In this document: piece after piece, positions 57,598 to 64,000 of the stretch | Layout of the letters: each line of letters begins with the position of its first letter | Numbering within the stretch: position 1 is the stretch's first letter | Assembly (NCBI RefSeq): GCF_030272615.1 | Contig: NC_081406.1 | Location: forward strand, 461,864,072 to 461,928,071 | Direction of reading: 5' to 3' | Source: Cryptomeria japonica | Lineage: Eukaryota; Streptophyta; Pinopsida; Cupressales; Cupressaceae | Length of the DNA: 64,000 bases | The notes under the pieces: generated by a model | The model's input: only the letters and a program-made list of their open reading frames with translations | What the model was told of the DNA's origin: nothing | The model's database searches: none | Translations under genes and position numbers: made by a program

Positions 57598-59701
57598 TAT
57601 CATGTCCCCACATTTATAGTAGAAATAATTACTATAGTTTTTGCCATATAAAATTATATGTTAAAAACATATCAAAATTATATTATATCACATTAACATT
57701 AAAATAATATTATATATTATCAATTTACTTTATATATTGAATGATGTTATTATATTAATAATAAATAATATTATATTATCAATTTAAATTTTTTATTGAA
57801 TTTTATTATATTAACAATACACATTATATTATAATGGTGGTTTGTATTAAAACTTATATTATTTCTGTTAACCAATTAATCCCTATATTTACCAAGGCCC
57901 GAAATGTACAAAAACTGCCAGCAAGGATAATAAAAGAGAAATGTACAGAAACTGCCAGCAAGGATAATAAAAGAGAAGAGGGCCTATAATGGAATATAAT
58001 AGCTGATATTATATATATAAAATTTTATATGGTCTTAATTTAACTAATGGAATTAATATGATATAAAGTTCAAAAGCAAATAATGTATGATTATTAAAAT
58101 AGCATTAAAATGATTATACATGAGAACACTATTAGACATAAGACACACACATATATATCTGTTAATGAATTCAGAGGGAACAAGGCAATCAAATTCAATT
58201 TGTATAAGTTGCTATAATATTGTACCATGCTAATAACATAAAATATAACAATAACAATTAATGAATAATTCTGATTTAAAGTAATACTAACAGAAATAAC
58301 TGTTAACAATCTGATATAAGACACTCAGGCAATATAATATGATGAAGTATAATAACTATGTCAAGTACAAATTGATTATCATAATTAATTCAATTGAATG
58401 ACAAATATGATTTCATTGGAATATCACAAAAGGCTCATTGTAAATGAGGGACTCTCTTAAGAATGCCTCTCCATAGTGGATGCCTAACACCTGCCACATG
58501 GAGCCAAGAGGGGTGAAGCATCTGCTCTTGGGCTTAAGAGAGAAGGTGGTTGTGATGAGGGGGAATAGTGATAGAACACCTCGCTAGGTATGCCACTCCA
58601 TGATGGATGCCTAACACCTGCCATATGGAGCCAAGGGGGATATGGTATTCTGCCCTTGGGCCTAGGAGGGATGGTTTCTAGGACACCCTATCCAACTAAT
58701 GGACTAAAGGAATTGATTAGTAACTAACTTACAACCTAACTTTATATAATAATCTGATCTCATTTAGGAAATATAATAATATGATTATATCCTGAGTTAT
58801 CGGGTTCGGCCCCCTAGACCATTGGTACTAGTCCGGTACGGTCTGGGTTCGGGGTTCGGGTCCGGTTTTCCTGTGGTTCGAAAAGGGTTTGTTTTTCACA
58901 GGCTTGGTTCAAGCAGAGGTGAACCCAAGATGACCTAGGGTCAAACCCAAGAGGACCCAAGATGAACCCAGGGGTCCGACAGTCCAAAAATGGAATTTTT
59001 TTTTGCAAATATTTTTTTTTTGAATTACAGCACATAAAAAATTCAAATGACCCTATGTCTCAAGCCACACACCTATGCATCTTACAACCAAGAGAGAAGC
59101 AGAAGTCTTTATGAAAGAACAAGTCAGAAATCACAATTCCCATATGGGAGAATGCACCTTGATCAGAATTTTGACTTCTTTGGCCTGGTTCCTGACATCT
59201 TAAAAAAGAAAAAAATTGATGCATGCCATGGAGTTCCATGTGGGTTTGAAGGTTGTAATTTGGTGTTGGCAACAGGGGCATAGCCCCTCGACCCTGCCCT
59301 CTATAGCGATAGGGAGCGTGTCCTGGGCGTTGCCCCAGGACCCTACGCGGGGCACTGCATATATATATAATTTACATGTTTTTGTACTAACGAACCCAAA
59401 CCCCTTTTCAAAATTTTTCCATATCAGCGTACCAGGTTCTTCAAACCCGAACTGGTGCCTAAACCCGAACTGGTAACTTAGATTATATCCCAGAATTATA
59501 ATTCTAATAGCCTATAATATACCAAATTTGATATCATTTAATATAGTTCATTTTCCAATTTAAGTATTATTTCATATATGTTCTCTAATTTTGTTGTAGG
59601 AAAATAGTATACAAAGGTACACCTGTAAAACCCAATTACCTAATTATAGATTTGGCCAAATTTACGTTAAATTAAAGTGTAACTAATTAGGGGACATTAC
59701 A
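57598..59701 (+). repeat. Array LTR 3
   Basis: 2,104 bp, same organisation as LTRs 1 and 2, followed by a perfect primer site. Confidence 0.9.
58793..59480. mobile_element. Nested MITE in LTR 3
   Basis: 688 bp, flanked by GATTATATCC (58,783-58,792 and 59,481-59,490). Confidence 0.7.
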
Positions 59702-62151
59702 GTGGTATCAGAGCATGATTCTGCCAGCCTATTGGACAAAACAACTACTCAGTTAGGACTAATTATTCCAGTCTCTTATCAAATAAATAGAAAATTGAAT
59801 TGGTTAGGCCAACATTGCATTCTTATGAGTGTGCCTTTAACTGCTTCATGTCTTACATGTTTCTTATGTGTTTTGAGCATGCCTACTTCATGGGTGTTTT
59901 ATATGTACACTTTCCTCATGTATAACTTGTGCTTGCACCATGTCTATCATGTGTCTATCATATGTGTTTTATATCTTATGTGTATTTGTGTTACTTCATG
60001 AATGAGATGTTTTCAGATGTCTATTCCATGAATACCTCTCTCTTGTATGCTTCATGATCGATGTGTCTTCAACATGTCCACTCCACGAGTACCTTTCTCA
60101 TATATGCTAGTACCTTTTGTGTATTTATGTATTACTTCATGGTTTACATATATTATTCATGTCTTGCATATATTCATATGTATGGATCATGCTTTACATA
60201 ACTCCTTCATGCCTTGTATGCATTACTTCATGCCTTGCATATAGTCATGTATGTTACTTCTTGGCTTACATGTATCCATTATTTCATGCCTGTGTGCACT
60301 TCATGTCTTATGGTACTTATGTATACTTGCTTGATGACTTAAGTGAATTCATGTGTATACTTCATGCGTACACTTCATGCTTTACATGTATTCGTGCCTT
60401 ATGTGTATATTCTATGTTTTGCATAGATGGTTCTCGCCTTATGTAATTCATTTGTATACCTTGTACTTTACACCTTACGTGTATTCATGTGTATGACTGA
60501 TGCCTTATGTATTCCTCTGTATGCTTCATACTTGATGTATTGGATTCATTCATACGTGATGTATTGGATTCGTTCATAAAGTGTTTCTGTATACCGTTCT
60601 CATGTATGCTTCCACCTCTATGTGTATTGCCTCCCATGTGTTCATCCATGGATGTGCTTTGTATGTTATGCAATTGTTTCATTTAATTTCAGATTGAATT
60701 CTTTTTGGTTTGAATGAATGCCCCTTATCTTCCATGTTTCAACGTGATTGAATATGCTTAATTATTCCATGAGTATGCTTTATGAGTACTTATAAATGGG
60801 GTGATTATTTTAAATCACCTGGGACCTTCTTTTTGCAAACATGGGTTTCATACTCCTAATAACATGGGAAGGACAACATAGGGATTACTGAAACATGACG
60901 ATACTATGAAAATCTATAGGATGGATGAATGTGTAAGAGTAATATAGGAAGGAAGAATGTGTAAGAGTACAATTGCTCGAACCATGAGGTGATAATATAA
61001 GAACTTGATGAGTATATAGATTTTTCCCATAAGTCATCTTAAGAGGAGAAAGGAAACATGTTGAGAATGTAGTCAGACAGAGACAATATTAGCCATGGTC
61101 AATTTATTCATGATATATTTAATACCAATCTACCACCTAAGTTTACCAATACGTCAATATCCAATCATAACAATCTATATGGTTACAGAATGTACAACAT
61201 GAAGGAGTGATAGAAGACTTAATTAATTGAGATCTTATTCATTACCCACCTCTATTTGGTAACTATGATGTCAGTGACATTCACGATGCCCACTAAAATT
61301 TTTCATTGACTAAACAATTTCCAATATTAATACATACTCTTTATGGATATTAAGATTAAGCCAAGTTATTATTATTAACTTTTCATGTTGTCATCTAGAT
61401 CAAACATCTTGCACATTCTCTAATTAATACAACCTCTACATTCTGGGAAATTTATCCCTCTAATTGGGGATTCAGACATATTCATCCAACAAATTATAAA
61501 TCAATAAGTTTAGACATATCTCATATATGTATTCCTCTCATGAACAGTATGTAATGATAGAGTAAAATCATCATTTGTGGTTTCCTTAGAATAACTCCTG
61601 CAATTAGAAGTGATACTCAAAAATAGTATTTATCATTTCACAAACTCCTTATCACAAAATGTTATGTTGAAAATTTGTACCAAGCATGACTAAAAATAAT
61701 CATCTTCCATGATATCAAACCCCTTTACAAATGTTATAGCATTTTATCATTTCTCGAGCAATGGTGTTAGGCTACAACTACCATACAAAACAACAATATT
61801 TAGTGAACAAATTTCTAAGGGCCCCATTCTATAAGGCATTGGGAGCATAATAATCTCACAATTAAGGTCATTTTTCAAATCATCATATTGCCAACCTAAC
61901 TAGTTTTTGCAAACACAATTGGATGGCCTTAATCCTTTCCTCTAGAAGAGAGCGGGCTTGTCTTAAGCTAAATCATGCCAATTTCCCACTATTGGTTATA
62001 ACTCACACTCAAATTAAAGGTAAAAGCATATATGCCTTAATTCAAACCTACAACATGTAGCAATATCAGAGTAGAGTCATCTTGAGCACTACCATTGTGA
62101 TCACCCTAATTTGAAATTGCTTGAGGACAAGCAATCTGGGGAAGGAAAGAC
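59702..62151 (+). repeat. Array internal segment 3
   Basis: 2,450 bp, same length and structure as segment 2. Polypurine tract at 62,138-62,151. Confidence 0.9.
59703..59714 (+). other. Primer binding site, array unit 3
   Basis: TGGTATCAGAGC, perfect tRNA-iMet complement. Confidence 0.9.
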
Positions 62152-64000
62152 TATCATGTCCCCACATTTATAGTAGAAATAATTACTATAGTTTTTGCCA
62201 TATAAAATTATATGCTAAAAACATATCAAAATTATATTATATCACATTAACATTAAAATAATATTATATATTATCAATTTACATTTTATATTGAATGATG
62301 TTATTATATTAATAATAAATAATATTATATTATCAATTTAAATATTTTATTCAATTTTATTATATTAACAATACACATTATATTATAATGGTGGTTTGTA
62401 TTAAAACTTATATTATTTCTGTTAACCAATTAATCCCTATATTTACCAAGGCCCGAAATGTACAAAAACTGCCAGCAAGGATAATAAAAGAGAAATGTAC
62501 AGAAACTGCCAGCAAGGATAATAAAAGAGAAGAGGGCCTATAATGGAATATAATAGCTGATATTATATATAAAATTTTATATGGTCTTAATTTAATTAAT
62601 GGAATTAATATGATATAAATTTCAAAAGCAAATAATGTATAATTATTAAAATAGCATTAAAATGATTATACATGAGAACACTATTAGACATAAGACACAC
62701 ACATATATATCTATTAATGAATTCAGAGGGAACAAGGCAATCAAATTCAATTTGTATAAGTTGCTATAATATTGTACCATGCTAATAACATAAAATATAA
62801 CAATAACAATTAATGAATAATTCTGATTTAAAGTAATACTAACAGAAATAACTGTTAACAATCTGATATAAGACACTAAGGCAATATAATATGATGAAGT
62901 ATAATAACTATGTCAAGTACAAATTGATTATCATAATTAGTTCAATTGAATGACAAATATGATTTCATTGGAATATCACAAAAGGTTCATTGTAAATGAG
63001 GGACTCTCTTAAGAATGCCACTCCATAGTGGATGCCTAACACTTGCCACATGGAGCCAAGAGGGGTGAAGCATCTGCTCTTGGGCTTAAGAGAGAAGGTG
63101 GTTGTGATGAGGGGGAATAGTGATAGAACACCTCGCTACGTACGCCACTCCATGATGGATGCCTAACACCTGCCATATGGAGCCAAGGGGGATATGGTAT
63201 TCTGCCCTTGGGCCTAGGAGGGATGGTTTCTAGGACACCCTATCCAACTAATGGACTAAAGGAATTGATTAGTAACTGACTTACAACCTAACTTTATATA
63301 ATAATCTGATCTCATTTAGGAAATATAATAATATAATTATATCCTGAGTTATCGGGTTCGGCCCCCTAGACCATTGGTACTAGTCCGGTACGGTCCTGGT
63401 TCAGGGTTCGGGTCCGGTTTTCCTGTGGTTCGAAAAGGGTTTGTTTTTCATAGGCTTGGTTCAAGCCAAGGTGAAGCCAAGATGACCTAGGGTCAAACCC
63501 AAGAGGACCCAAGATGAACCCAGGGGTCCGACAGTCCAAAAATGGAATTTTTTTTTGCAAATATTTTTTTTTTGAATTACAGCACATAAAAAATTCAAAT
63601 GACCCTATGTCTCAAGCCACACACCTATGCATCTTACAACCAAGAGAGAAGCACAAGTCTTTATGAAAGAACAAGTTAGAAATCACAATTCCCGTATGGG
63701 AGAATGCACCTTGATCAGAATTTTGACTTCTTTGGCCTGGTTCCTGACATCTTAAAAAAGAAAAAAATTGATGCATGCCATGGAGTTCCATGTGGGTTTG
63801 AAGGTTGTAATTTGGTGTTGGCAACAGGAGCATAGCCCCTCGACCCTGCCCTTTATAGCGATAGGGAGCGTGTCCTGGGCGCTGCCCCAGGACCCTACGA
63901 GGGGCACTGCATATATATATAATTTAGATGTTTTTGTACTAACGAACCCAAACCCCTTTTCAAAATTTTTCCGTATCGGCGTACCAGGTTCTTCAAACCC
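62152..64000 (+). repeat. Array LTR 4, cut by window end
   Basis: Starts TATCATGTCCCC after the polypurine tract. From the fixed LTR length it should end near 64,255, outside the window. It carries the nested MITE from 63,345; the left flanking repeat has one change (AATTATATCC, 63,335-63,344). Confidence 0.9.

Larger units (their letters stand above)
46681..64000 (+). mobile_element. Head-to-tail array of a non-autonomous LTR retrotransposon
   Basis: The same sequence recurs with starts at 46,681, 51,201, 55,727 and 60,281 (periods 4,520, 4,526 and 4,554) and continues past the window. Within each period there is a 2,104-bp LTR and about 2.45 kb of internal DNA; successive units share LTRs (internal-LTR-internal-LTR). 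LTR ends are inverted (TATCATGTCCCC and GGGGACATTACA). A polypurine tract precedes each LTR and a tRNA-iMet site follows each complete LTR. No gag or pol motif occurs in any internal segment, so the element depends on others for movement. Copies differ by only a few substitutions per hundred bases where compared by eye. Confidence 0.9.

Noticed and set aside
46681-64000. CRISPR array or phage-like repeat system
   Set aside because: Units are 4.5 kb with LTR, primer-site and polypurine features; the surroundings are plant retrotransposons, not prokaryotic DNA.
46681-64000. Ribosomal DNA array
   Set aside because: No rRNA-like sequence; the unit is AT-rich and has retrotransposon junctions.

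Overview
The window looks like nuclear DNA of a large, repeat-rich plant genome. A gymnosperm is my guess, made from the style of the elements and not from any marker gene. Nearly everything recognisable is LTR retrotransposon: Ty1/copia elements with tRNA-iMet primer sites and LTRs ending in a 'gattcacccccc..ctctcag' block, and Ty3/gypsy elements of the Tat/Ogre type with LTRs starting TGTAGACAC. All coding regions seen in them are broken by stops or truncation. No intact host gene is visible. The only host-gene candidate is a short first exon at 45.37-45.59 kb with a consensus splice donor.

1-13.4 kb: copia LTRs and fragments, including a solo LTR with a 5-bp target duplication (7.8-9.15 kb), an unusual lysine-rich reading frame behind an LTR (0.7-1.2 kb), and a 5' LTR plus gag with four zinc knuckles (10.8-13.4 kb). 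13.9-18.2 kb: a reverse-strand copia element running gag-integrase-RT-RNase H, cut off inside RNase H and inside its LTR. 18.2-23.4 kb: a copia LTR and gag followed at once by a related LTR in the opposite orientation, then another forward LTR. 23.4-24.5 kb: the RNase H end of a reverse-strand copia.

25.9-40.5 kb: a forward Tat-type LTR, then a reverse-strand Tat/Ogre element (5' LTR 39.37-40.50 kb, long leader, gag, protease, G-patch; nothing after that). Its gag is split by a forward copia element at 28,846-34,686 flanked by AAATG duplications. That copia keeps a 1.4-kb 3' LTR, but its 5' LTR is only 19 bp. Its pol frame holds 11 stop codons and no frameshift over about 3.2 kb, mostly TAG where CAG is expected, which is the signature of methyl-cytosine decay.

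40.5-46.7 kb: AT-rich DNA with a long direct-repeat pair, an RNase H (RVT_3-like) pseudogene, an unrecognised decayed reading frame, a degenerate CCCTAA tract, a 74-bp palindrome and the candidate exon.

46.68-64.0 kb, running off the window: a head-to-tail array of a non-autonomous LTR retrotransposon, period about 4.53-4.55 kb, in the order internal-LTR-internal-LTR and so on. Each complete LTR is exactly 2,104 bp, is preceded by a polypurine tract and followed by a tRNA-iMet primer site. Each LTR carries, at the same place, a 688-bp inverted-repeat element flanked by 10-bp direct repeats, which resembles a Mutator-type MITE and contains a GC-rich hairpin. This retrotransposon-derived macrosatellite, with a second transposon amplified inside it, is the most notable structure in the window.
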